A stretch of 64,000 nucleotides of DNA from Isoetes taiwanensis (GCA_021234155.1 JAJEKV010000159.1:248001-312000); one strand, 5' to 3'. Numbered from the stretch's first letter, positions 48,780 to 61,687 are shown. The notes: a model not told the origin generated them from the letters alone. Numbers and translations: made by a program.

Positions 48780-50955
48780 TAGCTTGATAAAGCTCGTCTT
48801 TGAGTTCTACAATGAGTGATAACACGACAAGTCTGCCAAGAACTGCATGCGTGTCTCTCATACCTTTGGTGCCGTAGCTTTGATGCTTGACAACGGACCT
48901 GAGCAAGAATTGCAGCATCACGGCGGTGCAATGGGGCGATTCGCCAGCCTTTTTATGATCCCCGGGGAACCACAGGGCGGATGTGACCCCGCTATTGCTT
49001 GGCCGGTTTGGTGATCACGAGAAGAAGATGTCGAAGAGAGGGCTTTTGTACGGCTAATGGGAAGGCGACCAATAAACTTAGGCGACACATAGCGGAGTTG
49101 CATGGACCACAAGCGAGGGGTTGTTCAGATCTACACAAGCGGGGGACCCATATCGCATCCGACCAGTGCGAACCATCATGGTGCGACTCGGTGTTTGCCA
49201 AGGCGTGGCGCAAACATTCTCGAAACGGCGGTAACGGATGGGTAAAGGCCGGAGTTAGGGCACTTACCCGACGTCCAGAGCCCCAACATTCGACCATTGA
49301 TCACATCTTCACCTCCGGGCCACGGTGGGGGCGGCGAGGGGAACGTCGGGAGGACTGTCTTCTTGTTTGTGGACTTGCAAAAGCTTTCGACCGCGATTAC
49401 CCGGGGAAAAGTTGTGCGTGAATTGCACCATCGGGGCTCCTATGGATCTGCGAGCGGTGTCTGGTATCTGGCACCGCGAGCATACGCATGCAGGAAGGGC
49501 CGGTCATTTGCCCGGCTGACATTGGAGTTAGGCAAAGGTTGTCCTCTCACCCACACTCTTTGGACTTTACATTGACCATTGGAAGCCCGGCTTGCGCCAA
49601 TGGGGGCGGTATACGGCTCTTGCACTAAGTCATCCGGCTCATCTCATCTATCGCGGATGATGGACCTCTTAACCCCACCGAGAGGGCATCACGGCACACC
49701 TAGATGCCCCTGTACACATTTTTGCCGACTGGCGGACATGCATGTCAACCCTGCCAAGACTAAGGTTGTCCTCATATCCTCCCCTCCGTCATCGGCACCT
49801 CCGGTAGCTCACTTATCGGGGGGAGCAAATGGTAGAGGTCACACCCGGCTACAAGTACATGGGGGTGGAATTCCGTCCTCAATGTATTGGGATGTATCTA
49901 TTTGCCTTGGTGACCGCTTGAGTTGGAAGGCATAGCCACAATGCAAAACAATAGTCACCAGGCGTAGCCGTATGGTAGGGCCACCCCGTCACATTTGTTA
50001 GAACAAGGGTGGAGCGGTTCTTACAGTATGAAGTCGGTGTGTGGGGCCCAGGGGTGTCTTTGGCGACTTGAAATGACTTAGAGCAAGTCCGAAGGCATTT
50101 TTACGGGCACCCAGGGGTCAAGCCCTCGCCCCATATCGATCTTGTTGCAAGAGACAAAGATTCATGCCCCGCAAAGATGGGCCCTTGATAGACACATTGT
50201 TTATTTCTAGAAGGTGGCCAAAGATGTGGGCTTACAAACGACCTCCCGCGGACTGGCTTACTACGCTATGGCGATGAGCCCGCAATCCATCTCGGGGCTT
50301 GTTGGAAGGACAAGAGAGCCAGCTGGATCGCATCGCCGAACGACGACATAGATGCGCCCGGTACGCATTACCCCGGGATAGGTCGAGGGGTACTTGACTT
50401 TGTTTCGGGAAGCTCGGAACCACCATGCTCGAATGTAAAGATGGCACACTAAAAAAGACATAAACCCCACCCCGGTTTGAGGCCCACAAATTCTTACCAC
50501 TGCGCGCAGCTGCCCATGAAGAAGCAGATCATCGCTCCATTCGAATGGAAACCACCATCTTCTATTTTGGGTTGGAGAGCCAGACATGCTTTGTCGCCCC
50601 CCGCTGGGGTTGTTGAGGATGAAAGCCATGCTTCCGAGGTCAGTCCTATAGTCGATTCGGGCGCTTCGCCACGCTCTTTGCGACACACCGGGTACGTATA
50701 TTTGTCCTTGGCTCCTACCTCCGTGAGGTTTTGGATCTGTTATTCACCCCTCATTCCTTCCCTATCAGTGCCGAATTCATGTATATGTATATTTGTACAA
50801 CCCGCCAAACTTGTTATTGCACTTTTCCTGGCGGGGGTTAGGGTTCGGGTAGCAAATGCTTGTCGCATTCAGGTAATTTGCCCAAGGTCCCATAGCGTGG
50901 ATTATTGGCCTCATGACGATAAAAGAACCTTCCTTCCTTCCTTCCTTTCTAAACT
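48780..50955 (+). pseudogene. LINE (non-LTR retrotransposon) reverse transcriptase remnant
   Basis: Reverse transcriptase blocks follow in order with frequent frame changes. They are STIDHIFTSG (about 49290), LFVDLQK/KAFDRDY (49362-49400, motif A), VRELHHRG or GAPMDLRAVSGIW, GCPLTHTLWTLHIDH (about 49540-49578), LIY-ADD (49645-49662, catalytic YADD with one extra C), LADMHVNPAKTKVVLISS (49730-49785) and YKYMGVEFRP (49850). Beyond, 50050-50420 reads VWGPGVSLATW and HPGVKPSPHIDLVARD, typical of the region after RT in plant LINEs. The element probably ends in the CTTCCTTCCTTCC run at about 50930-50950. It is GC-richer than its surroundings. It lies just downstream of the truncated kinesin exon. 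Confidence 0.8.
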
Positions 50956-50959
50956 ATAG

Positions 50960-53570
50960 TTTCTATTTTGGTTCTAGACGAAAAACATGTGTAGACATTG
51001 ATGGACATTTGAATTGAAGTAATAATGTCTCCGATGAACTTTGCATTATTGAGTCGGGCAAGATCCTCTCATTCTTTCTTCATCGATGTAGTGGTTGAGA
51101 GCATCTCGAGCATACTAGGACAGATGACTTCCTTGAAGAGATAGAAAATAAATTACATGCTGGTTTTCATCATCTAAAAGAGATGGTTGAGACTCATAGC
51201 AATGCGGCAGATGTTCCAATATCCATGGCGAATTTTGAAGTACTTACGTTACCCTTTGTGCCCTCACATATTGCCGCCATCTATTCTTCCTTCGACTCTT
51301 TCATTGTGTTATTGATATGTGACCTTTTCCGCGTTAACATTTTCATACATGATTTTGATGTTCTGTCTAATTTGCTCGCTTGTGCCCGCCGGATTACATC
51401 TCATTTCAACATGTCGATGTGGTGAAATCCACCGTGAGTACCATGTGGAACCATGTGGAAACCAATCCAAGTCTCATTGCTAACCATGTAATATTATTAA
51501 CTTTTCATCTCTTTTTATATTTTTATTACTCTTCCATTACCTCATGTTTTATTGATCTCCTTGATCCGATATAAGCTTATCAATTTTTATTTGATTTATG
51601 ATGTTTCTATGCAAAGTGAATGTGATATCTGCTGGTTGAGTCACTTCTAAACCCTAGGTGTTCTATGTGCGCGGCCATTATTGATGTAAAGAGTTTGAAA
51701 AAGGGAATGATACCGATGACCATGAAGTTTTACGCAGTTAAGAAAGTTACGACCGGCATGTTACGCAGACCAGAGTAATAGATTCTTTTTCTGAGGAATA
51801 GGGAGGTGCCACGTTTATCTCGCCACCGCGAGGATGTAGCGTGCCTTTGCGAGGGTTTGTGGCCTCGGGGCATGCCCTTTGTTGCAAGGATACTATTATA
51901 ATTCAAGTCCAAAGCTAGCAAAGATAGCCCTAAATTCCGGTCGCTCTTCTTATATTATATTGAGTTGTTCTTGAATGCTCTTACAGCCCCTCTATCTTCC
52001 TATAGTGTTTTTCGTAGAGTTTGTGGGCACCTTTATTCTCGCCTCATACAGCCTAGAACTCGGTATAGTTGAATGGTTCCCATAGGCACAAAGATTTTGT
52101 ATTCACCCAGAAAGCTTGGTGTTCTGCTGATTAGTGATATGCAATCCTTTTCGTTTTGATATGCTAACCTTTTGTTTTTGAAGTTTGAGCTACATGTTCT
52201 TTTGTTGCGCCTTATATGGATTCCTCGAACAGACGGGCTATCATGGTGAATAATACATGCCGTTGATAGCCAAGGAGATATCCACGCTCCGTAAGGGTTC
52301 TATAAGTCATATGAAAAATCATGGCAATCAATGCTAATATTGTTTGGAAAGGAGTGATAGTATTTATTTACCGATGAACAAGTTGATTTGGTCTACCTAT
52401 CATCTATAAGTATTGTACCTATTGGCTTTGTAAAAACTATTGCAAGGACGCTATCTTTAACCATCAACTATATTTATGTACAAAACCTGCCTACTTTATG
52501 TACAAACCCGCTTTTATAACAAACCCGCTGCCTATTGGTTTTGTAAAACTATTGCAAGGACGCTTAGGGCAATGTGTGTAACAGCTTTTCCTTCACTTCT
52601 CAAAGTTAGTTAAACTTTTACAAATAAGTACGGATTGGTCCTTATACTGCTCATCCATATTGGAATAAAAGTTTATCCGGGCACTTTCTGAGAATACACT
52701 TCGCTATCGGCACAAAAGCTAACTCCATATTAGGCAATGCCTAAATATGGTACCAAGAAGTGGGATTGTTGTGAAGCCAAATTCACAAGCCCCTAGCTCC
52801 TCTAATAAGCCTTCTTCTTATTGGCGCGCGCGGCAACATTTTGTAGCTTTGACGCAAATGGGCAGGTGAGGGTGGCTACATGAATAAATACCAGACGCAG
52901 TACGGTTAAGGGTAGGTAAATTGTGCTTAGACCTCGTGTGCGTTGAATCGGTATTCGCTTTTGACACACAGATCAGATAACATAGGTGCTTTCTATGAGG
53001 GCTACGAAGCCGTATTATGTTTCTCCCCACTGTGCACTAATATGCCATATGCCCCTCTAACATGAGGTGAATCCCCGCAATGCAATCATCTTTTGATCAT
53101 CATCTAGGGTCGGCCCTGAAGTTCAGTTGATTTTACCTGCATGAAGCATGGGGAGCCATCTCTACAATGGAATGTGTTCTCTTCGCATAAGGTTTGGGCA
53201 ATTACTATTCATATGTCCTTTCTTTTCATTCAAGCCTCCTACTAGTCTACAAAGGATACCGGAATTATTACTTGGCGCCAATCCAACCGGCCATAAGGGT
53301 GTAACGTAAGTCGCAGGCCAGCGGGAGCGCAAGCGGATTAGTGGTGAAAATTTACGGGAGAAGGTCCTATAAGTATTTGGTTCATTAAGAAGTTGTTGTT
53401 CCCTATAGTAAGTTGACCAAAAGAAGATGTTAACCACCGATGATGAGTAATTCCCTACCTTTTTCATTTTTACTTCATATACTCGGAGAACGCTTTACCT
53501 TTTTCTCCTCGACCTTCGTGGTTTGTGTCGTAAAAGTTATATCATATGAATACAAAAACTACCTTATCTT
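50960..53570. other. Intergenic DNA, little recognised
   Basis: Seen here are a 37-bp phrase (CTATTGGTTTTGTAAAACTATTGCAAGGACGC) at 52428-52461 and again at 52529-52563, and (T)-rich stretches. The frame at 51120-51270 (FLEEIENKLHAGFHHLKEMV) is helical-looking but matches nothing that I know. Confidence 0.45.
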
Positions 53571-53579
53571 CAAAAAAAA

Positions 53580-53935
53580 AAGGGGAGTTGGGATTACCAC
53601 CACAGAAGTTACCAGGCACGGCCATCAACAAGATGTTTGTTCTTCCCAAGGATGGAAACAAGGATTGGCTATGGAAACTAGCCAAAGCACATGTTTCCAC
53701 CAATGATGTAGAATATCATCAAGTAATCTCTCATCCTTAAATGGATGACATAAGATGTAAATAACTAGTTATATTCAAGTAAGGAATAAGCTCAATTTGT
53801 TCTAGCATTTACAGTCCCAGGTCACATTTGACCATTGAACCTATGGTGATAGCTACCACGCATTGAGCGTATTGCACTTCATCAATCTCCTTGGTGTCAA
53901 ATGTCAGCTGGGAACACTTTTTAAGCACAATGTAA
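53580..53935 (+). pseudogene. Lipoxygenase fragment (two exons)
   Basis: Lipoxygenases add oxygen to polyunsaturated fatty acids, the first step to jasmonates and other oxylipins. The first piece (53580-53735) reads ELGLPPQKLPGTAINKMFVL, then WLWKLAKAHVSTNDVEYHQV and ISH. The block W-x-LAKAHV-x-x-ND-x-x-YHQ-(V/L)-(I/V)-x-H carries the first iron-ligand histidine region of the family. An intron with acceptor TTTACAG (to 53814) follows, then RSHLTIEPMVIATT, matching the next block (R-(T/S)-H-x-x-x-EP-x-(V/I)-IAT), where another iron-ligand region begins. The frame then breaks. The expected W after ISH is altered and no further lipoxygenase exons were found, so this is a relic of a gene normally coding about 850-900 residues. 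Confidence 0.8.
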
Positions 53936-54739
53936 AGTCGCTAGAGATTTTTCAAACGTATAAATATGGGAGAACTGAATTTTAGTCAAGCTAATATATA
54001 AGTCTTCGTATCTAAAGTTACTGGTTTAATCCTGTCAGTGATGTGATCTCTGCATAATGCCAATGGTTCTTCATGTGGAAGTCATCATCCATGACTTTTT
54101 TTGTCTTACAGGTTTGATTTTTCTTATTTATTATTATCTATTCGTTGTTTGTGTTGAAATATTTGGACGTTCATGTAATAGATTTGAGAATTACTGCTAT
54201 ATTATGCTCTATATATGAACTTGCAAACGGAAACTTTGATAACATGACCTCTTATTCATATGGTAACACAATTTTTTCACTTCTTCCTATATTTATAGCA
54301 TTGAAAGGATGAATTACTTGATTGCAGCTTTTAAGCAGCAAAATTTTCCACTGTCCTCCTATTGATGCATATGTAGAGATTTGAGCATCTTCTTTCTGCC
54401 CTGATTTGTTTAAAGGGCAATCCATCGTGCGACAACACCTTGTTTGTTTTCACGGGCAGCTTTAAGCTTTAAGATGGGCGGCTTTGCTCAATACGAAAGT
54501 CTTTTCTAATGGAGGATCTCCATTAGAATGGGGCCAGGGATTCCAATGCTCGCTTAAACAATAAGAGTCTCCATCATTTATAACCTCAATTGTTGGACCA
54601 AGAGAATGCAATATGTCGTTGGAAAGCCCTCTAAAAAACTTGCGATAAATTCAATCTAGCAGTTCTAAATATTATAAAGATCGGTGATGTGCGTCGCGTG
54701 CTCAACAAATGTTTGACCATTGAAACCAACTGGCATTTT

Positions 54740-55713
54740 TGAGCTTTATCGGACTCAGGGATTTATTTGTGGGCCATGCTATGTCCCTCTAAGATATCCC
54801 TCTTTTATTCCTTCGAGTCTCATCCTTTTCATTCCTTTTTTGCTTCCTTTTCTTTTTATCTGGCTCCAAGCAGTCTTTGGCAATATGCCCCGTAGGACTT
54901 CCTAGTTTCTATGCCATCTTGTTTGCCAACACCATTCCCTCTTTGATCCCTCTGCCTTTTGATCCTCCCTAATTACTTTCTTCGATGAGTATTTGTTGAC
55001 ATGCCTATTCAATATGGACATGTTCAAAATGGAACCAATAAGTATCAAATGCTATTATAACTAGGAAAGGCCTCAAAGAAGAGAAAGCACCTTACAACTA
55101 AGTCATCATCCAAACATTTATTCATGCCTTTCAACGGTAACTTTGATGCCTTTATCTTGGATATGAATTCTTCTACCATTAAGCAATCCTTCAACTAGGT
55201 TGTAAACACAACAGTGTACAAGTTTGCTTGTTGGCTGAAGTACTTCATCTTATACGTCACCACTAGTTGGTCCTATGCCTCCTTTCATTTAATGTTCCCA
55301 CTTTTTGCAAAGCAAATTGTCATCCACATAATGCATGTTCCCTCGCTTCACATGCTTCCCGCCGCAGTCCATTAATCATGCTGCCTATGCTCTTCACAAG
55401 CTCCCTGTAAGCTCACATCTATTGAGCCTACTCTCAACAATCGACCCGCTCTGCTCTCTTAACTACTCCTTTCACCACTGCGGGAAGCTATCATTGTGGG
55501 AGATTTCTATGATCAGTGTAGGGCTGGAAGTGCTGACCTTGGCTCTTCCCTTGATATGATGTTCCATAGCCCTTTCTCAGCTAATTTACCACTTATTTTA
55601 ATAAACCAATAAAAGGCATTCACGTGAGACAATTTTTCAATCTTTCCCATTGCTTTAAGTGTCGATATATCCACAGAAGGTCTCCCGTTTTGATACCATA
55701 TTGCTATGCACAA
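54740..55713 (-). pseudogene. Ty1/copia gag remnant
   Basis: The minus strand reads IEKLSHVNAFYWFIKISGKL then AEKGLWNII (55565-55660), the usual copia gag opening (K-L-x-x-x-N-x-x-x-W...L...GLW). Further on are LMVEEFISKIKASKLPLKGM and DDDLVVRCFLFFEAFPSYNS (55050-55200), the gag segment with 'L...LP-x-SY'. At 54870-54896 is PTGHIAKDCLEP followed by KKKRKQKRNEKDETRRNK, the second half of a CCHC zinc knuckle and its basic tail. Frames shift between pieces. No protease, integrase or RT was seen downstream, so the element is truncated. It directly follows a primer-binding site and LTR. Confidence 0.7.
55684..55698 (-). promoter_or_regulatory. Retrotransposon primer-binding site (initiator tRNA-Met type)
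   Basis: The minus strand reads TGGTATCAAAACGGG a few bases after the presumed LTR end, close to the plant consensus TGGTATCAGAGC that pairs with initiator tRNA-Met. The position between LTR and gag supports the call. Confidence 0.65.
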
Positions 55714-55848
55714 GAAAGATTTGATTGATCATAAGATTCTGCATCTCCTCTTAAATAGGGGGTTGACTGAAACGTGGGAGGAACCGCCATATTAGCTCGG
55801 TGGCTCAATCATAGAAGCTCTAAAAATGGAAGCTATGAGGACCTAACA
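55702..55848 (-). mobile_element. Putative short copia 5' LTR
   Basis: The minus strand from 55848 begins TGTTAGGTCCTC and ends ..GCATAGCA just before ATA and the primer-binding site. It contains a TATA-like CTATTTAAGAGG (55747-55758) about 45 bases from the end, as expected for an LTR promoter. At about 147 bp it would be unusually short. The start is uncertain, since another TGTTA lies 9 bases further upstream. I did not find the matching 3' LTR in the window. Confidence 0.5.
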
Positions 55849-55849
55849 A

Positions 55850-58800
55850 CTATAACAAAAACCTAGGTCTATATACAAAAAGTGTATACACATAATAAAG
55901 CATCCAAGTTTTTATGAGGCTTTTTCATCTGGCCTTGGTATCCTTGAAGATCAAGGCATGATAGAGAAGGCAAACTAGCAATAGAGCAGGCATGAAGGAT
56001 GGAAGGAATGTATGAGGGAAGATGTGTTGAATTGGGTAGACAAGGGGTCCTTTTGAGGGAACACGAGGTGCTAATTTTTTCGATACGAAGAGTTTGAAAG
56101 TGGGAACAATGAGACCTCGATGAAACATTGCCTTAGATTGATGCCGCATTGTTTATGGAACGATAAGAAATAAACCGTGGCCTTCTAAAGCCACTTTTTT
56201 TAAGTTTCTTTCAAATTCTTACTTTTATGATTTTTTGTCATCTTGTGATCATGGTATTGTTTGCAACTATTTGCATAACTTTCTCATTTGCATATTATAA
56301 ATTTCACAGCAGGAATAATTAAGGATGTCATATGTCCAAAGTAATGAAATAGACCTGACTAAAGTACACCGAAAGTTGAGGCCAAAGCTGCAATGATTTA
56401 GCTAGGCTTTCCATCTTTTACCACATGTACTTTCTTTTGTTGGTTAAACTTTAATAGAAATAGATAGATAGAACTTCTCTCACTTGGCTATCCTTTACGA
56501 AATTCAAGACCCAAATACTAACTGGAAGAAACTTTGATGCTATGGGTTCTTCCGTTCAATGGCAAACCCTTGGGGAGGTGGGTGGATGTAACATCTTTTG
56601 ATGCCGCTGAATGTACCATACCTAGGGCTAGTTAAAAAATCTCTCACGTGTTGGAGAACTCCTCGCATTGAACCTCCCATTGTGTTATGTGAGTCCCCGC
56701 AGTAGGTCGCTTTGCCATCTATTGTCGCGGAGATCACGCTAGGGGACATCCATCTCAAATCAATGTGCTTTGTAGCCCGCTGGTTTTGAAATGCATGGAG
56801 TATTAGAGTAGCCCCGCCCTATGGAAAAGTTCGGCCTCGCATTATGAAAGGTTTAGTTGTTTGGAAGAGCCGCTTAGTTGTGGAAAAGCACGCCGCTATG
56901 GGAATTCCCCGTGATGCTTGCCAATTTATCATATGTTTTCCATCTCGTGGTGTTGTAAGATTCTCTATTCTCAGACATCCCAGAGTAGAAGTGGGTCCTC
57001 GGTGAGCGCGAATCTCTTCGTCAAATACACCACAAGCCCGTATCCATGAAATCGCCAGTAGTTCACGAGCCCTCATTGGCGGCTGGAGTAAATGGAAATT
57101 CTTTTTCCTCCATTTTCTCATTGCCGGAATGATGTTCTTGCCGTAAGATCTTCGGCATGCCGCTCGACGTCGATCTTTCTTTTTCATTCAGCAACGAGGG
57201 AAAGCGTGGTTGGAAGTTTCATGTTTTTGAATCCACGCACACTTTAACGGGCTTTTCTCATCGGGTCGAAGCCTCTCAAATAGTTTCCATACATCCCCCA
57301 TCCACCTCGCTGCTTCTCACAAAATTTTCCTTTCAGCTGGGAGACACTCCAGCTTGGGAACACCGCTATTTGCACAATTTTTTTTAGAGTAGGTTATGGA
57401 TGCAGGTGCGATGTATGTAGTGTTTAACATACCTTTGGCTCGCTTTTTCTACGATCAATTCTACCCCATGCATATCCTTGTCAAAAGTGGTAGAGTTGTA
57501 TTGGACCCCTTTCAAGATTTTTTTTAGGGAAATTTTACCAAAATAACCCACTATTGACGCATTCCCAAAAGCCTTCTTCAGATTCGCGGAAATTTCAAAA
57601 TGCCTTAATTTAAGTATTTTCCCCAAATAAATTCCCTTTTGTATTCTTAAAAAATCACCAAAAGCTAGAGATAAGCTTATCATTATAATGCTTTTATAAA
57701 AATCTATTGAAGGAGTAGAAGCTTTTGTGGGGCATCTTGTATAAGTCGCTTTATATCCATACACATGCTGCACGCATTTTGTAGAGCTTCCTATTTTGCT
57801 ATTTATATGATGTCCCAGATCTATCCAAATATTGAACTTGAAAATAATGAATTGCCACCTCCCCGCATATGTCATCCCGCAGGCCTCGTTATGAAAGCGG
57901 GATAGAATAGAAGACAAAGATTGAAAAAAACGATAAAAATAGTGCACACGTTGTGGTAATGTCGCATGTACGAAGGCGCGCGCTTTTCAAAGTAAATTTT
58001 AAAATGGACATTTCTATTGCATATTTTGTCATAATGATTTTTGCACTTATTTCCAAATTATTGCTCATCCGTAAAGAACCACTTCCTCTTAGTAAATAAT
58101 GTTTTCTTTTGGTGATTTTGTATCAGAATAAAGGGTTATTATTTGTTTGGGAAGACTTACAATTAAGGGTATTTTGGGAATTTCTCAAAAATACAGTTGG
58201 CTTTTGAGAATTGGTACTTGATGTTCATTAGAAAAACCTTAGTCAAAAGTGACGCTTTGATCATTATTTTACGAATTACATAGCTTTAAAGTCTCAACTC
58301 GTGGTTTATGCTAACGCGGCGATGGAGAGAGAAAGAAAAAAAAATCATGAAGACCCAAAAGTAATATGCAACTAAAAGTTCAAACCGCGAATTACACAAG
58401 AAATATTGAGTTTTAGGTCTAAATAGAGGCATTTATTAATAACTAGATCTTGGTTACAAGCAAGATATGTGATCCTTCAATTAGTTAAAAGGGAATATAA
58501 GAAGTTTTAAACAACAAATATAACCCTACCGCTATTCACCAAAAAATTTCAAATGCAAATACTAACTATAAATTATCATGTCTAATTGTGCTATTTGGTA
58601 ATCTCTTTCTCCTACCGAACCACTCCCTTTTCCTTACCCCAACCACCGTAGCACCACCATAGGCCATCGTGGATCTCTTAAAATTTTCATGTTCGAGTTT
58701 CTTTTTAGCCTCACTTTATCCTATGGTTCGTGGGTGCATAATATTTATGCACTTCATTGACTTCATCACATACAAAACCTTAATTGTAAGTCCTTCCCCC

Positions 58801-61640
58801 CTGGTAGATGGACGATCTTTACTGTATTACTCCAACTTTTCTAAGAGAAAAACCCCTCGCTTTGTATCTCCTTTTGTATTTTGGAGCATGGCGACACCAC
58901 ATCGGATGTTGCAAGACTTTCTAGTTGTCCAGTCCACTATAACCCTTCGCTAGACTACCTGATGACTACAACAATGATAAAAATCGGGCCAAGAAAAGAA
59001 CAATGCCACCCAGTAAAATGAGTGCGGAGCCCAAAACGTGGCATTATTTTTGTTGGATTTTATCACAACATCGCGAATCACCCAATGGTAACCACCGATA
59101 AGCTTCTACCATCATCTCCTTACCATCATCTCTTGCAACATGGGAATATATTCGTAGCCAGTTTCTCCTCATACTGGAGAAAATGACCTTTTTAACTTCC
59201 CGTAAAGAAATAACGACAATTTTGGACTTAGAAGTATATTTTAGAACCCCAGATAACACTAGCTACATAATGTTTCATGACAAAGATGGACCTAGTCGAA
59301 TGTCTCCCTCATCATGGCTTAGCTAAAATAAATACTTTCAAACTAGATATTGTGGTATTCAAATTAATCAAAAGCATTATTTTTTATCAAATATTCAATA
59401 TCAATATTAACAAAAAATATATTGATTGTTAACAGTGGCCCTTGTGAAGCAAGGATGTGAAAAGAATAGATGAGCGTGAAAGAACATTGCAAGAAAGCAA
59501 TAGGGAGCCCTCTTATTTCACCAATAAGGATACACATCCTCATTCAGATGGCGCCCGACCAAGCTTATGCAACAAGAGGAGAGCACGCATTTACGCCTGC
59601 TCTAACTCTGCTATTCTCAGCCTTTGTACAATGGGCAATATTGGATGGTCGTACCGAAACTTTAGAAAGATAGTGTCGTAAGTTGAACCAATCGCTGACA
59701 AAACTATCACCGGACGACCTACCAAGGATTTAAGGATTACAATATCTACTAATACATCATCTTCTCCACTATTCTATCCTAGACTATATTAATGTCCATA
59801 TAGGTGAAAACCCTCGAAAGAAATAGCATCTTTTTCCGGCAAATATTCCGGTCAATAGGCGCTCATGGTCACCGGCCTAAATCGTAAAAGAAGCTGAACG
59901 TAAACATGGGGCATACTCTGGCGCGCTTGCATATGATGCCGGTTCATTTTGCTTCATTGCATTCTCAAGCGTATAACAGTTAAGTCAAAGACCTTGGTGC
60001 TTAAACCACATCATCAAATTACTTAACACTAATCGAATAGCAATATTCTACATCGCGCTACGGCCTTAAAAGCAGGGTTTACCTTTCTTATGTTTGGCAT
60101 TGAGAATGCCATCTTTTCATCTTATGTTTGGCATTGAGAATGCCATCTTTTCCAAAAACACGCCATATTATATAGTTTGCCATTGAATCGCCGTGTATAG
60201 ATCCACCAACAATGGTGACCACCTTCTACAACACCGTGACAAAGATGGTACGAAGAGGAAGCCGAAAAAGTAGGACTTTATAGAAGCCAAGAGGATCGCT
60301 CCAAGGTGTTCTATTGGATCCATTTATGCAACATCATACTGCCACGGGAATGCCCGCAAAGGCGACGTTCCACCACCTTGCCACGTCAATCTCAAAATCG
60401 ATGCCATTATGTTTGTTGCTCGCACTCTTCTTCCTCTTGGACATAAGTTCCCTTTGATTTCCTTCGCACCGTGAGCCGCTTATTCCACACAGGACAATCT
60501 TAGAATTTTCATAATATACATGTAATAATCGCATGAAGCAAAGATCTTTTAATAATAATCTAATGGCATACCCTAAGCATCTAGCCTAGACAACACCGAT
60601 GGAGTAATAAGCTTGGCGCTTGAGAACTTCGATAGCAACTTCCAATATAAACGCCAAATGATCATTTTCTGGCTTCTAATTTGCACCAATCTAAAGAAAT
60701 GCCTCATATCCGCCTTTCATCAATCTTAATAATAGACAAAACTGGATTTGAACTAACCTCGCTTTGTAGAGAAAAGATGCTTATAACGTAAAAATAGATC
60801 CCCGCCAATGCGATTTTAAACAACAAACAACTATACCCAATAGTGCCGCCCATCAAGCTTTCACAACCCTTTTGCCGCTTCAAACAACACTGTAACCATC
60901 AAAAGAACGTTTCTAAAGTAGTTGCCTTCATAAGCGAGAATCATGTCAAACTATTTGTAGAGCTCGTGATCACCGCTTCCATGCCTCCCGCATATCACAA
61001 ACTTATAGGTGCCTAGGTTAAACCGTGAATGGAAAATACGTAAGCCTGGCTCGCTGAGCATGAAGCACAAATTGTTTCAAGGAAATATATCTCGGAATAC
61101 CCAACATAATCATCCGTTAAACCTTTTTCAAGCTCCTTTTGCATGCCGTAATCACTCTGCTGGCCAAAAGTCATCCTGCGGAGTTGAAGTCCCAAACCAA
61201 GAATGAAAAAAGAAAAGTCGGGTCTCTTTGCCGCTCATAGTCATATCCATTGGCCAACCATTACCATACGCATCGCAACGTAGGCTCTTTAGAAAACATC
61301 TAGCATCAGGAAGATGAATAAAATAAAAAGCAAGAATCCTTCACGATTAAAACCCTGAAATTAAAAGGCAAAGCCATGCACACAAGCGTTTTGTGCTTAC
61401 CCCAGAAGCTGCTAAGCCATCGCTATTGGATGCAAGAATGATGACGTGAATCTAAGAAAGCCGAACACTCTTCCAAGAAGATATCCCCAAGACACATAAC
61501 CGCAAAGGTCAGGACTGAAATTTCCATGAATTTCTCAAGTCGCAATTTGTAACCAATGACGGAAATAGCAAAACACCGCACAAAAATCCTCCGAAGAACG
61601 GACACCTCTAGAATTGCGAAATAAAAGTGTTCAATTTCGC
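55850..61640. other. Intergenic DNA with unrecognised open frames
   Basis: The longest open frames (minus 56819-57187, minus 57384-57947, plus 58669-58953) have no motif that I can name. The stretches 57520-57640 (minus sense) and 58133-58215 (plus sense) carry GGGTATTTTGGGAATTTCTC-like wording in opposite orientation and could be inverted ends of an element of about 0.6 kb. A (GATA)-type run lies at about 56459-56471. The stretch 59500-59670 (plus) reads APDQAYATRGEHAFTPALTL, unassigned. Confidence 0.4.
60088..60152. repeat. 33-bp tandem duplication
   Basis: CTTATGTTTGGCATTGAGAA then TGCCATCTTTTC is present twice in direct succession (about 60088 and 60121) without visible difference. Confidence 0.95.
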
Positions 61641-61656
61641 GCTTGTGCAAACGTAT

Positions 61657-61657
61657 G

Positions 61658-61687
<30 letters not shown>
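61657..61687. repeat. Poly(A) tract
   Basis: A run of about 29 A followed by GAAGAAAAGGG. It could be a retroposon tail, but I could not identify a body. Confidence 0.9.

Noticed and set aside
56540-57187. Minus-strand frames that might be transposon-coded
   Set aside because: GC is slightly higher, but no catalytic or structural motif could be named.
57384-57947. 187-codon minus-strand open frame
   Set aside because: No recognisable domain, and part of it covers a 'GGGAATTT' repeat phrase. Length alone does not support a gene in AT-rich DNA.
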